Made by a program: the position numbers and the translations under genes. From positions 824,461-888,460 of the forward strand of contig NZ_CM002917.1 of assembly GCF_000154705.2 (NCBI RefSeq): 64,000 bases of DNA, read 5' to 3'. The notes under the pieces are model-generated. The model saw only the letters and a program-made list of their open reading frames with translations. It made no database searches and was not told the origin of the DNA. The DNA comes from Hoeflea phototrophica DFL-43. GTDB lineage: Bacteria > Pseudomonadota > Alphaproteobacteria > Rhizobiales > Rhizobiaceae. This document shows positions 10,957 to 19,038 of the stretch, piece after piece (the first letter of the stretch is position 1; each line of letters begins with the position of its first letter).

Positions 10957-11106
10957 CCCCCTGTCCTTTTGCCTGAGATTGCTATCCCTTCGGCGGACGC
11001 AACACGCGCCACTCTCCAGAGTCCAAAACGTTCCGTTGGTCCTTTTGCCTGAGAGTTTCCGGGGCGGTTGCTCCTTCGGCACCGGATGAACCGGTTTCTC
11101 CCAACG
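10957..11106 (-). promoter_or_regulatory. Tandem glycine riboswitch controlling gcvTHP
   Basis: On the minus strand there are two copies of the aptamer core CTCAGGCAAAAGGAC (11040-11054, and 10962-10976 beginning TCTCAGGC). Each is preceded by the GCCGAAGGxxxAxC-type segment (GGTGCCGAAGGAGCAACC and GTCCGCCGAAGGGATAGCAA). This is the classic two-aptamer glycine riboswitch, which in proteobacteria usually switches on glycine cleavage genes when glycine is abundant. About 80 bases separate the second aptamer from the gcvT start; no clear terminator is seen there, so control may act at translation. Confidence 0.93.
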
Positions 11107-11115
11107 GGACAAGGT

Positions 11116-11145
11116 TATCTAGGCTGAATCGCGATGGAATGGCAA
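11116..11145 (-). promoter_or_regulatory. Candidate promoter of the gcvTHP operon
   Basis: On the minus strand TTGCCA (11145-11140) and TAGATA (11121-11116) are separated by 18 bp. They resemble -35 and -10 boxes placed just upstream of the riboswitch. The assignment rests on similarity and position only. Confidence 0.45.
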
Positions 11146-11420
11146 GGGGGAGGGGGAGTGTGGGTGAGTTGTCAGGCACGGAAATTATGCGCTGTATGCT
11201 GACCCTTCGCAAGAACCACGGCCATGGGTTCAGCAGCAAGAAGCAGCGGGATTGGATCAGCCCCGAGCTTTTGCAGCAATGGCGGGAACGATGGGCGGAG
11301 TATCAAAACCTAGCGCTCGAAAAGTTGTAGGTTTTGCTTCTGCATGTTATTTGAAATGAGCACTCTCCACTGACACAGCGTGTTGGGGTTACAGCTGAAT
11401 TTCCATGGAGTTTTCTCAGT
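11146..11420. other. Non-coding or undefined stretch between the gcv promoter and the accessory island
   Basis: No gene can be supported here. A 63-codon frame on the plus strand (11139-11330) lacks a convincing ribosome binding site and overlaps the gcv promoter. Its translation has no recognisable family. GC content falls sharply after about 11330, which marks the edge of the AT-rich island. The promoter of the interrupted gene starting at 11421 must lie here. Confidence 0.4.
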
Positions 11421-11989
11421 ATGTTGCGATCAATATATTCATTATTGTACATATTTTCTGTAGTATTTATTTTTTCAACCACGGCGTCAAATGGTCAAGT
11501 TAGTCCAAATCAACGTGGCTGTATTATGGGTAGTTTGGATGCCTGTAAGGCTGCTTGTGGCGAAGGTGATACCAACGCGTGCGCCAAGGCTGGATTACCT
11601 GCCTCAGATAAGTCAGTTCGGTTCGGTTATGTAGTGCCTGACTTGGCGGAGCTAGATAGATTTGTGGCCGAAGACAAGCCATCATGGAATGTCCTACGTC
11701 CCATCGCGGGTGCTTGCGTAGAAAAGAAGCAGGTTGATCAGTGTGTAAAAGCTTGCAAACTAGGCTTCTTCAATTCCTGTGTTCAAGCTGGACATCAGCT
11801 CATAAGGAAAGACCCTCCGAGCTCGCTATACTTTCATGCCGTGGCATGCATCCACGGCGAACGCCGCGATGCTGAGTTTAGCTGCGAACAAGCAGAAATT
11901 CTGAGCGAGTGAGCTACCCCCCGAAATTTGGACACTGACATAAGCTACGATTTGCAGTCTGCTGATCTTCGACGAGAAGGAGATCAGAG

Positions 11990-12283
11990 ATGTCGAAACG
12001 CAAGCAACACGCGCCTGAGTTCAAAGCGAAGGTCGCGCTGGAAGCCCTGAAGGGCGAGGAAACCGCCGCTGAGTTGGCGAGCCGGTTCGGGGTGCATCCA
12101 ACGATGATCCATCAATGGAAACGTGCGCTCCTTGAGGGCGCGTCCGGCGTGTTCGAACGCGGCGGTCGAAAGAAGCCCGAGATCGACGAGGAGCAGGTGA
12201 AGGAACTCCACGCCAAGATCGGGGAGCTGGCCGTGGCCAACTCTTTTTTGGAAAGAAAGCTGAAGCCATGGGGCGGGAAGTGA
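11990..12283 (+). CDS. IS3-family OrfA (helix-turn-helix part of the transposase)
   Basis: A 97-residue basic protein with a helix-turn-helix region (ETAAELASRFGVHPTMIHQWKR, about residues 24-44) and a leucine-rich coiled end (VKELHAKIGELAVANSFLERKL). In the family, OrfA binds the IS ends and regulates transposition. The ATG follows a good ribosome binding site (AAGGAG). Near its end lies a canonical -1 slippery heptamer, T TTT TTG (12244-12250). From it the -1 frame continues without a stop into orfB, so an OrfAB fusion can be made. Confidence 0.92.
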   Translation: MSKRKQHAPEFKAKVALEALKGEETAAELASRFGVHPTMIHQWKRALLEGASGVFERGGRKKPEIDEEQVKELHAKIGELAVANSFLERKLKPWGGK

Positions 12284-13143
12284 GGCGCGGCATGGTCGAA
12301 CCCGATCACCCCCAGCTGTCGATAGGCCAGCAGTGCAAGCTGCTGTCGATCGCGCGCTCGTCCTTCTACTACACGCCTAAGGGCGAGACCGAGCAGAACC
12401 TCGACCTGATGCGTCAAATCGACGAGCAGTTCCTTGAAACGCCGTTCTTCGGCGTCCGGCAGATGACCTGGCATCTGCGCAACGATGGCCATCTGGTGAA
12501 CGAGAAACGGATACGCCGGTTGATGCGCCTGATGGGGTTGATGCCGATCTATCAGAAACCCAATACCAGCAGGCCGGCGAAAGGGCACAAGACCTATCCC
12601 TACCTGCTGAAAGGACTGCGCGTGGATCGACCGAACCAGGTCTGGTGCTCGGACATCACCTACCTGCCCATGCGGCGTGGCTTTCTCTACCTCGTCGCCA
12701 TCATGGACTGGCACACCCGTAAGGTTCTGGCCTGGCGCGTCTCGAATACGCTGGAGGCCGACTTCTGTGTCGAGGCGCTGAATGAGGCCATCCACAAGTT
12801 CGGCCAGCCGGAGATCATGAATACAGACCAGGGCAGCCAGTTCACATCCTTCGCCTGGACGGACCGCTTGCGCCGGACCGGCGTGCGCATCTCGATGGAT
12901 GGAAAGGGGCGGTTCCTCGACAATATTTTCATCGAGCGCCTGTGGCGGACGCTGAAATATGAATGTGTCTACCTGCATGCCTGGGAGACCGGATCAGAAG
13001 CGAAGGCGGGCATCCGCAAATGGATGACGTTCTACAACCATCAACGCCCACACTCAGCCCTTGGTGGAAGACCACCTGCCGTGGTCTATTGGCTGGGAAA
13101 AGACGAAACCCAACCCGATCAGCAAGTGCAAAGAGTAGCTTAA
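12268..13143 (+). CDS. IS3-family OrfB (DDE integrase domain of the transposase)
   Basis: A 291-residue rve-type integrase. The catalytic DDE residues are visible in WCSDITYLP, MNTDQGSQF and FIERLWRTLKYE, and the C-terminal WMTFYNHQRPHSALGG block is typical of IS3 OrfB. It is in the -1 frame relative to orfA. The frame is open upstream to the slippery T TTT TTG at 12244-12250, so the active transposase is probably the frameshifted OrfAB fusion rather than a protein starting at ATG 12268. No disabling change is seen. Confidence 0.92.
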   Translation: MGREVRRGMVEPDHPQLSIGQQCKLLSIARSSFYYTPKGETEQNLDLMRQIDEQFLETPFFGVRQMTWHLRNDGHLVNEKRIRRLMRLMGLMPIYQKPNTSRPAKGHKTYPYLLKGLRVDRPNQVWCSDITYLPMRRGFLYLVAIMDWHTRKVLAWRVSNTLEADFCVEALNEAIHKFGQPEIMNTDQGSQFTSFAWTDRLRRTGVRISMDGKGRFLDNIFIERLWRTLKYECVYLHAWETGSEAKAGIRKWMTFYNHQRPHSALGGRPPAVVYWLGKDETQPDQQVQRVA

Positions 13144-13800
13144 TTTACGCCAGAAACTGTCCAACGAATGGGGAGTAGCTCAGAGCGCCTGAAACTTTTT
13201 GCTCAGTTTCCCAATAACCACTTTACTTCGATCTTTGAAAACAGGTTTTCAAAGGGTCGTGAAACCGTGGTTGCGCAATCTGAAGCTGCTCCAGCCAAAC
13301 CTGAAAATGTGATTTCAAAGGTAGAGAATAGGTCAGCACGCCTGCACCCGAGACAAAAAACTGCAAAGGGTAGCTTCAGTTCTGATGATAGTAAGCGGGT
13401 GGGTTTGAATGCTACTCTAGCGCGAAATATCAGATCAGCCTTAAATCGGGATGTCGTTGATCAGCTTGCAGCGTTAGATCTTCGTGCTGCTGATTGTAGG
13501 GAGAATAGTGGTACGAATTTAATGGCTTCAATAAATTGCATACAGACGCTAGGCGGGAACATAAATTCGCGCATGCTTCAGATGCGCGTAGATAAAGTCT
13601 TTCTGGACAAATGCAATATCATCGACAATGGCCAGTTTTTGTGCCGTTACCGAGGTACTATCCAAGCTGGAGATAGCGCTGACCCACTGATGAAGCTCCT
13701 ACAGATGGCGAGCAAAGTTGGAGGCTTCAAATACGGCGTGTTCGATAGTGATGATTTCGGATGGTATCTCGTCGAATATTACGACAGTTGCAAATACATT

Positions 13801-14160
13801 TCAAATGATGGTGTGTACCGTTGTAGGAGAGAGGTTAGGTGAAGGCGAGGATTTGTCTATTTTTAGAATATTCCAATTAATGTTGAGGTCGCCTTTTAAA
13901 TTGCGATAGAGGGTTGATCTATTCACCCCGAACGATTGGGCGACCGTTGTGGGACGCTCGCCCGCATAGATGAACTTGCGAGCATGTTTGACTTGAGCGC
14001 TTGTGAGCGCCTTTGGACGGCCTAGACGCGGCCCACGCTTTCGTGCGGCCTGTAGCCCCGCTTGCGTTCGCTCTACGATCAGCGAGCCCTCAAATTCAGC
14101 CAGTACGCCCATGAGATGAAACGTCAGGCGGCCTTGAACTGTCGTCGTGTCGATTGACCT
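13801..14160 (-). pseudogene. Resolvase/invertase, 5'-truncated remnant
   Basis: From about SIDTTTVQGRLTFHLMG onward the minus-strand frame matches the end of the catalytic domain of serine resolvases (GVLAEFEGSLIVERTQAGLQAARKRG). The DNA-binding helix-turn-helix follows (RPTTVAQSFGVNRSTLYRNL). The first roughly 110 residues, including the catalytic serine, are missing. The break coincides with the inner edge of a 44-bp palindrome at 14164-14207. The tail overlaps the end of the convergent interrupted gene by 42 bp. It is inactive as a recombinase and marks past mobile DNA. Confidence 0.8.
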
Positions 14161-14163
14161 GCT

Positions 14164-14207
14164 CTGACCCGCTCCCTTGAATGGGTACATTCAAGGAAGC
14201 GGGTCAG
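14164..14207. repeat. 44-bp near-perfect palindrome at the resolvase break point
   Basis: The left arm CTGACCCGCTCCCTTGAATG (14164-14183) and the right arm (14188-14207) are reverse complements at 19 of 20 positions, with loop GGTA. It lies between the truncated resolvase and the toxin-antitoxin operon. It could be a terminator, a recombination site or an end of a lost element. No T-run follows directly. Confidence 0.75.
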
Positions 14208-14287
14208 TTCGTAAAAAGAGCTCGTATGGTATTGAAAAAGTGGCCATATGGCCTTACATTGAAGGCGTCTTTCAAAAGGAGCCTCCA

Positions 14288-14677
14288 ATGGAAAATCTTG
14301 TCCTGGAGCAGGTGGCGCCGGACCGGCAGGCGGTGGGCCTCAAGGCTTTTGCGCGGATTGCCGATGCATGGTCGTTGACGCTGCGCGAAGCGGCAGCACT
14401 TGCCGACATGTCGGAATCCACCTGGAAGCGCGCGAAGAAGCCGGCATTTGCCGGTGATCTGACGCAGGATCAGATGCTGCGTCTCAGCGCGCTCATCGGG
14501 CTCTATAAATCGCTGGAGCTTTACTTCAACGAGCCCATTGCACTGCAATGGCCGAGGCTGCCCAATAAGGGCCCTGAATTTGATGGCGCGCGGCCGGTCG
14601 ATGCAATGATTGCCGGCGGCCTGCCGAAGATCCTGCGCGTGCGGGGATATGTCGATGCGCTCCGGGGCGGCATGTGA
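14288..14677 (+). CDS. MbcA/ParS/Xre-type antitoxin
   Basis: A 129-residue protein starting at ATG 14288, preceded by AAAGGAG. An in-frame extension to 14177 runs through the palindrome and is rejected. The middle carries a Xre-like helix-turn-helix (LTLREAAALADMSESTWKRAKK). The C-terminal DUF2384-type region includes RLSALIGLYKSLELYF and the typical ending AMIAGGLPKILRVRGYVDALRGG. In this family the antitoxin blocks the RES toxin active site and represses its own operon. The stop overlaps the toxin start (GTGA), so the pair is translationally coupled. It sits in the accessory island. Confidence 0.88.
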   Translation: MENLVLEQVAPDRQAVGLKAFARIADAWSLTLREAAALADMSESTWKRAKKPAFAGDLTQDQMLRLSALIGLYKSLELYFNEPIALQWPRLPNKGPEFDGARPVDAMIAGGLPKILRVRGYVDALRGGM

Positions 14678-15363
14678 AGATCACCCCGGTCAATGACCGC
14701 GCGCTGGTCCGCCTGATCCCCGAGACACATCACAAGCCGCCCGTCTTGCGCGGGCTTGTCGACAGCGACGAGGAGATGGCGGTCCTCGCCGAGCTTGAGG
14801 GCGAAACCAGCGCGCGGCTGATTGCGGAGCGCCAGGGCAGCCCGGCGCTCGACCGCCGCGAACTGGCCTTCGCCCGGCGCGCGCAGGACCTCAAGCTCTA
14901 TGGCGAAAGCCACATCAATGCCGCCTTCACCTACACAAGGCCAAGCGGCAACCGCTTCAACAGCGGCAATCGCGGCGCCTGGTACTGTGCGTGGGAGATG
15001 CTGACCAGTGCGCAGGAGGTGGGCTTTCACCGGACTCGCGAACTGGGCTTCATCGACCGTTACGAGGATGAAGCGCGCTATGTCGAACTGCTCGCTGATT
15101 TCATCGGCGATTTTCCGGATCTGCATGGAGAGGCTCACCCTGCGCTCGATCCTGACCCCGGACATGGCTACCCGGCGGGACAGGCACTGGCGGCGCAGTT
15201 GCGCGGGGAAGGCCACCGCGGATTGATCTACCCCTCGGTGCGCCATAAGGGCGGGCGATGCTTCGTCGCCTTTGATCCGGGCATCATTCAGAACGTCCGT
15301 CCGGGCGCGAGTTGGAAACTGGTCTGGAACAGTGCGCCGGAATTTGCCATCGAGGGGCTGTAA
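14674..15363 (+). CDS. RES-domain toxin
   Basis: A 229-residue protein from GTG 14674. The RES family fold is indicated by TRPSGNRFNSGNRGAWYCA (with conserved Arg), FHRTRELGF and the late YPSVRHKGGRCFVAFDP block that carries the conserved Ser. Family members such as MbcT and ParT consume NAD+ or ADP-ribosylate targets and arrest growth unless bound by the MbcA/Xre partner, which is the gene just upstream with a 4-bp overlap. Length is typical of longer RES proteins. No truncation is seen, so the module is probably functional. Confidence 0.88.
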   Translation: MKITPVNDRALVRLIPETHHKPPVLRGLVDSDEEMAVLAELEGETSARLIAERQGSPALDRRELAFARRAQDLKLYGESHINAAFTYTRPSGNRFNSGNRGAWYCAWEMLTSAQEVGFHRTRELGFIDRYEDEARYVELLADFIGDFPDLHGEAHPALDPDPGHGYPAGQALAAQLRGEGHRGLIYPSVRHKGGRCFVAFDPGIIQNVRPGASWKLVWNSAPEFAIEGL

Positions 15364-15564
15364 TGTCTTCCGTCAAGGGCCTCGGACGCTGGATGAATAA
15401 CCGGACAAGCAAGACAATGTTTCCGGTTCGCGCGTCGTGGCCAGTAAACGGCCAATCTTTTGTAAAGCAAATCGTCAATATTGTGCCTAAAGCCTCAATT
15501 TTGGGCAATTGTAAACGAATTTTGTGCATCATCCGGTCGCCAACGCCATTGCGAAAGACGCGAG

Positions 15565-16338
15565 ATGTCAAAACCATGTCCGGGATGCCAGAGCGGCGCT
15601 AAGCTCGATTTTGAATTCTCCATGGCCTTCCAGCCCATCTATGATGCCGTTCAGGGGCGAGTGTGGGGCTATGAGGCGCTGGTCCGCGGTCTTGATGGCG
15701 AAGGTGCCCATTCGGTGCTGTCCAGGGTCAAGCCCGAACAGAAATATGTGTTTGATCAGGCCTGCCGGACCAAGGCGATAGAATTGGCCTCTCAGCTTTT
15801 TCCCGACGCCGAAGAGTTGAAACTCTCGATCAACTTCATGCCCAACGCGGTCTATGAACCCGCCGCCTGCCTGCGGGCAACATTCCTGGCGGCCAAGCGT
15901 TTCGGTTTCCCGCAGTCCGCGATCATGTTCGAGTTTACTGAGGACGAGGAGGTGTCGGACCCGGCGCACCTCCAGAATATTATCACCGAATATCGCAAGC
16001 ACGGGTTTGTCACAGCCATTGATGATTTTGGCGCTGGCTATGCGGGTCTTGGCCTGCTCGCCGATTTTCAGCCTGATCTGATCAAGATTGACATGAAGAT
16101 CGTTCGGGGCATCGACACCAGCCTTGCGCGCCAGGCCGTTGTGTCGGGCATTGTCGGAATTGCCCGGGCGCTCGATATCACCGTTCTGGCAGAGGGCATC
16201 GAGACCGAGGAAGAGTTCGCGGTTCTCAAGGCCGCAGGCATTGGCCTGTTCCAGGGCTACTGGTTCGCCCGCCCGGAATTCGAGATGCTTCCACAGGTCA
16301 GTTTTTCAAACCAGACGGCACTGCGGTTGACGGCCTGA
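15565..16338 (+). CDS. EAL-domain c-di-GMP phosphodiesterase
   Basis: A 257-residue stand-alone EAL protein from ATG 15565; an upstream in-frame extension to 15481 is AT-rich with no good start. The catalytic set is complete: Glu37 in EALVR, Asn90, Glu123, Asp153-Asp154 in DDFGAGYAGL, Lys174, Glu210 in LAEGIE and Gln230. It should therefore hydrolyse c-di-GMP to pGpG. The N-terminus has two cysteines (PCPGC, 5 and 8) that could be redox- or metal-sensitive. The protein is cytoplasmic with no transmembrane segment. The bcs genes about 9 kb away respond to c-di-GMP through PilZ, so a functional link is possible but not shown. Confidence 0.9.
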   Translation: MSKPCPGCQSGAKLDFEFSMAFQPIYDAVQGRVWGYEALVRGLDGEGAHSVLSRVKPEQKYVFDQACRTKAIELASQLFPDAEELKLSINFMPNAVYEPAACLRATFLAAKRFGFPQSAIMFEFTEDEEVSDPAHLQNIITEYRKHGFVTAIDDFGAGYAGLGLLADFQPDLIKIDMKIVRGIDTSLARQAVVSGIVGIARALDITVLAEGIETEEEFAVLKAAGIGLFQGYWFARPEFEMLPQVSFSNQTALRLTA

Positions 16339-16370
16339 CGACAGCCGCATTCCGACGCCACAACAAGGCC

Positions 16371-17225
16371 TTATCCGGAAGACGAGAGTCGCCGCATCCG
16401 GAAATCCCGCACCTGCCCCACCACCAGTGCGGCAATGAAGAACCCGGTCAGGCACAGCACCATCGTCGGCGCCGGTTCGCTGTTGATGTGGTAGCTGGCG
16501 AAAATGCCGATGAGCGCCGAGAGCACCACCGACCCGACGGCCACTGTGAGCATACCGGCAAAGGTGCGCGCAACGAGGAAGGCGATGGCGCCCGGTGCGA
16601 CCAGCAGCGCGATCGACAGGATGATGCCGACGGCCTTGAGGCTCGCGACAATCATCAGAGCGATCGCCGTGAGCAGCCCGTAATGCAGCCAGCCGGTCCG
16701 AAGTCCAATGGCGCGGGCGTGCAGCTCATCAAAGGCCTGGGCCACCAGATCGCGCCATTTCAGCACCAGGAAGCCGCCGCACAGAAGCGCCAGAAAAGCG
16801 GTTGTTCCCAGATCGGACCAGGCGACGCCGAGCATGTCGCCGAACAGGATATGGTCGAGATGCAGGCTCGAGCGGACGCTGACATGCAGCACGATCCCGA
16901 GACCGAACATGCCGGAGAAGACGATGCCCATCACCGTGTCTTCCTTCACCCGGCTGTTGGCCGAAAGCCAGCCGGTGGCGACCGCGCAAAACAGCCCCGC
17001 GCCAAAGGCGCCGACCGCCAGCGGCAGGCCCGCGACAAAGGCCATGACGATGCCCGGCAGCACAGCGTGGCTCATCGCGTCACCCATCAGCGACCAGCCC
17101 TTGAGCACCATCAGCGAACTCATCGCGGCCATCGGGATCGCCACCAGGAAGGTGATCAGGAACGCCTTCTGCATATAGGCGAAACGGAACGGATCGAGGA
17201 AGAAGTCGACAAGACCCTCCATCAC
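16371..17225 (-). CDS. sitD: Metal (manganese/iron) ABC transporter permease SitD
   Basis: A 284-residue ABC-3 family membrane protein with about eight to nine transmembrane helices (for example FLITFLVAIPMAAMSSLMVL and GIILSIALLVAPGAIAFLVA). The DELHARAIG segment, typical of the cytoplasmic coupling loop, is present. It overlaps sitC by 4 bp and ends the four-gene operon sitABCD. The two adjacent permeases share the motifs KGWSLMGDAMSHAVLPG and [17 protein letters not shown]. Mn2+ import is inferred from the gene order and the upstream Mur-type box; zinc or iron cannot be excluded. Confidence 0.85.
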   Translation of the reverse strand: MMEGLVDFFLDPFRFAYMQKAFLITFLVAIPMAAMSSLMVLKGWSLMGDAMSHAVLPGIVMAFVAGLPLAVGAFGAGLFCAVATGWLSANSRVKEDTVMGIVFSGMFGLGIVLHVSVRSSLHLDHILFGDMLGVAWSDLGTTAFLALLCGGFLVLKWRDLVAQAFDELHARAIGLRTGWLHYGLLTAIALMIVASLKAVGIILSIALLVAPGAIAFLVARTFAGMLTVAVGSVVLSALIGIFASYHINSEPAPTMVLCLTGFFIAALVVGQVRDFRMRRLSSSG

Positions 17226-18103
17226 AGCGCCTCCGCTTCCGATGTCTTGGCCGCATCCGGTGTTTGGGCCCTGACTTGCGCCCGCTGGGCCAGAAGCCCG
17301 TGCCGTGGTGCGAACAGGAAGGCGAGCAGGAAGATCCCGGTCTGCAGCATGATCACCACGCCGCCCGTCGCGCCATCGAGGAAATAGCTCAGATAGACGC
17401 CGGCAAAGCAGGTGATCGATCCCATGGCGACAGCAATCACGATCAGCCTCGGGAACCGGTCGGTGAGCAGATAGGCGGTGGCACCGGGCGTGACCACCAG
17501 GGCAATCACCAGAAACGCGCCCACCGTCTGCATCGCCGCCACGGTGGAGGCGGAGAGCAGCGCAAAGAAGATCACCTTGAGCGCGGTGGCCCGGACCCCG
17601 ATGGCGCGCGCGTGGCTCTCATCGAAGAACACCAGCATCAGATCCTTCCAGATCACCGACAGCACCACGAGTGTGACCGCGCCGATGATCACCAGCTGGG
17701 TGGTGTCGGATGGCGTGATCGCCAGCACGTTTCCGAGCACGATTGTCTGCACATTGATCGGCGTCGGCGAGATCGAGACCATGAACAGCCCGAGCGCAAA
17801 GAAAGAGATGAAGATCATGCCGATCACCGCGTCCTCGCGCAGCCTCGTGCGCGCCCGTATCAGCAGCATTGCCGCCGCAGCCAGCCCTCCGGCCAGAAAC
17901 GCGCCGGCTGCGAAGGGCAGACCCAGCATATAGGCGCCAGCCACACCGGGAACGATGGAGTGCGAGAGTGCGTCGCCGATCAGCGACCAGCCCTTGAGCA
18001 TCAGATAGCACGACAGAAAGGCGCAGATCGCCCCGGTCAGCGCGGACACCCACATGGCGTTGACCATGTAGCTGTAGGAAAACGGTTCGAGCAGGACGCT
18101 CAT
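17222..18103 (-). CDS. sitC: Metal (manganese/iron) ABC transporter permease SitC
   Basis: A 293-residue ABC-3 family permease with about eight to nine hydrophobic helices. It has [17 protein letters not shown] in the first third and [10 protein letters not shown] in the coupling loop. It is the partner of SitD in a heterodimeric membrane channel. The ATGA overlaps at both ends (with sitB and sitD) indicate tight operon organisation. The last 30 residues are polar and probably cytoplasmic. Confidence 0.85.
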   Translation of the reverse strand: MSVLLEPFSYSYMVNAMWVSALTGAICAFLSCYLMLKGWSLIGDALSHSIVPGVAGAYMLGLPFAAGAFLAGGLAAAAMLLIRARTRLREDAVIGMIFISFFALGLFMVSISPTPINVQTIVLGNVLAITPSDTTQLVIIGAVTLVVLSVIWKDLMLVFFDESHARAIGVRATALKVIFFALLSASTVAAMQTVGAFLVIALVVTPGATAYLLTDRFPRLIVIAVAMGSITCFAGVYLSYFLDGATGGVVIMLQTGIFLLAFLFAPRHGLLAQRAQVRAQTPDAAKTSEAEAL

Positions 18104-19038
18104 GAGCGCTTGTCCTTGGCGCTCTTGGCTTGAGCCGTTTTTTTCACGGTGGCCTTGGCTTTTCGGGATTTGCGTTCGGTTTCGCCGTAGATGACGAAGG
18201 GCCGCTCATCATCGGTAAGCACTGTCACCTGGCGGCTGTCATCATCATCATGCAGATCCTCACCGCCGAGAACGAAGTGCCGGAGCACACCGCCAAAGGC
18301 CTTTTGGAGATTTTTCTGGGTGAAGACATCCGCAGTGAGACCTTCGGCCAGAACGGTCCGGTTGATCAACACCGCACGGTCGCAGAATTCCGGCACGCTG
18401 CCCAGATTGTGGGTGGAGACCAGCATGACGCGGCCTTCCGCGCGCAGGCCCTTGAGCAGCTCGATGATTTGGTTTTCGGTGGTCACGTCGACACCGGTGA
18501 AGGGTTCGTCGAGCAGGATCACCTGGCCCTCCTGGGCCAGTGCCCGGGCCAGGAACACGCGCTTCTTCTGACCGCCGGAAAGTTCGCCGATCTGACGCTT
18601 GCGATAGGCGGCCATGCCGACGCGCTCCAGCGCATCATCGACGGCGGCCCGGTCATGCGGCCGGGCCATGCGCAGGAAATTCATGTGGCCGTAGCGGCCC
18701 ATCATCACCACGTCCTCGACCAGCACCGGAAACGACCAGTCGATCTCTTCGCTTTGCGGCACATAGGCGACCAGGTTTTGTCTCAGCGCTTCACTGACAC
18801 TCAGTCCCATGATGTTGATCTGTCCGCCGGCAAGCGGCACGAAGCCCATCAGCGATTTGAACAGCGTCGACTTGCCGCTGCCGTTGATTCCGACCAAAGC
18901 GGTGATCGAGCCCCGGGGCACGCTGAAGCTTGCGCCATCAAGCGCGCGGTTGCCGTTGCGGTAGACCACGGAGACATCGTGCACATCGAGGCCATGCACT
19001 GCAGTCGACTGGGCCTGAATGCTGGCAGGGATGTTCAT
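18100..19038 (-). CDS. sitB: Metal ABC transporter ATP-binding protein SitB
   Basis: A 312-residue ABC ATPase. Walker A is [11 protein letters not shown], the signature is LSGGQKKR, Walker B is VILLDEPF and the H-loop is STHN. It energises the SitCD permeases. The C-terminal 60 residues are an acidic then Lys-rich extension (HDDDDSRQV, later [11 protein letters not shown]). Many SitB proteins of this group have such an extension, and its role is unknown. It overlaps sitA by 4 bp and sitC by 4 bp. Confidence 0.88.
   Translation of the reverse strand: MNIPASIQAQSTAVHGLDVHDVSVVYRNGNRALDGASFSVPRGSITALVGINGSGKSTLFKSLMGFVPLAGGQINIMGLSVSEALRQNLVAYVPQSEEIDWSFPVLVEDVVMMGRYGHMNFLRMARPHDRAAVDDALERVGMAAYRKRQIGELSGGQKKRVFLARALAQEGQVILLDEPFTGVDVTTENQIIELLKGLRAEGRVMLVSTHNLGSVPEFCDRAVLINRTVLAEGLTADVFTQKNLQKAFGGVLRHFVLGGEDLHDDDDSRQVTVLTDDERPFVIYGETERKSRKAKATVKKTAQAKSAKDKRS

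Larger units (their letters stand above)
11910..13182 (+). mobile_element. IS3-family insertion sequence, complete (1273 bp)
   Basis: The terminal inverted repeats begin TGAGCTACCCCCC on the left and TGAGCTACTCCCC on the right (minus strand). Both continue imperfectly to TTGGACA, with ends of the TGA...TACCC type usual in the IS3 subgroup. A direct repeat GAG lies on both sides (11907-11909 and 13183-13185), the 3-bp target duplication expected for that subgroup. Two overlapping genes, orfA and orfB, are intact, so the element may still be active. Confidence 0.92.
11421..13842 (+). pseudogene. Exported cysteine-rich (Sel1/Hcp-like) protein gene interrupted by an IS3 element
   Basis: The 5' part (11421-11909) encodes a signal peptide (about residues 1-25) and two cysteine-rich repeat units such as CVKACKLGFFNSCVQAG. 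These resemble disulphide-linked Sel1/Hcp repeats. The 3' part (13186-13842) encodes a Lys/Pro-rich linker and a domain with five cysteines that I do not recognise. Removing the IS (11910-13182) and one copy of the 3-bp duplication GAG joins the two parts in the same frame, giving 381 residues. Today the 5' part stops at TGA 11910-11912, which the IS end supplies. The 3' part can be read from ATG 13168, inside the IS end, but without a signal peptide. The codons are AT-rich compared with the chromosome, suggesting transfer. Function is unknown. Confidence 0.8.

Noticed and set aside
11139..11330. 63-codon plus-strand frame near the gcv promoter
   Set aside because: No ribosome binding site, overlap with the promoter and no family resemblance.
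16488..17387. 299-codon plus-strand frame opposite sitD
   Set aside because: The translation is a low-complexity Arg/Gln/His/Asp mixture typical of an antisense shadow; sitD is clearly real.
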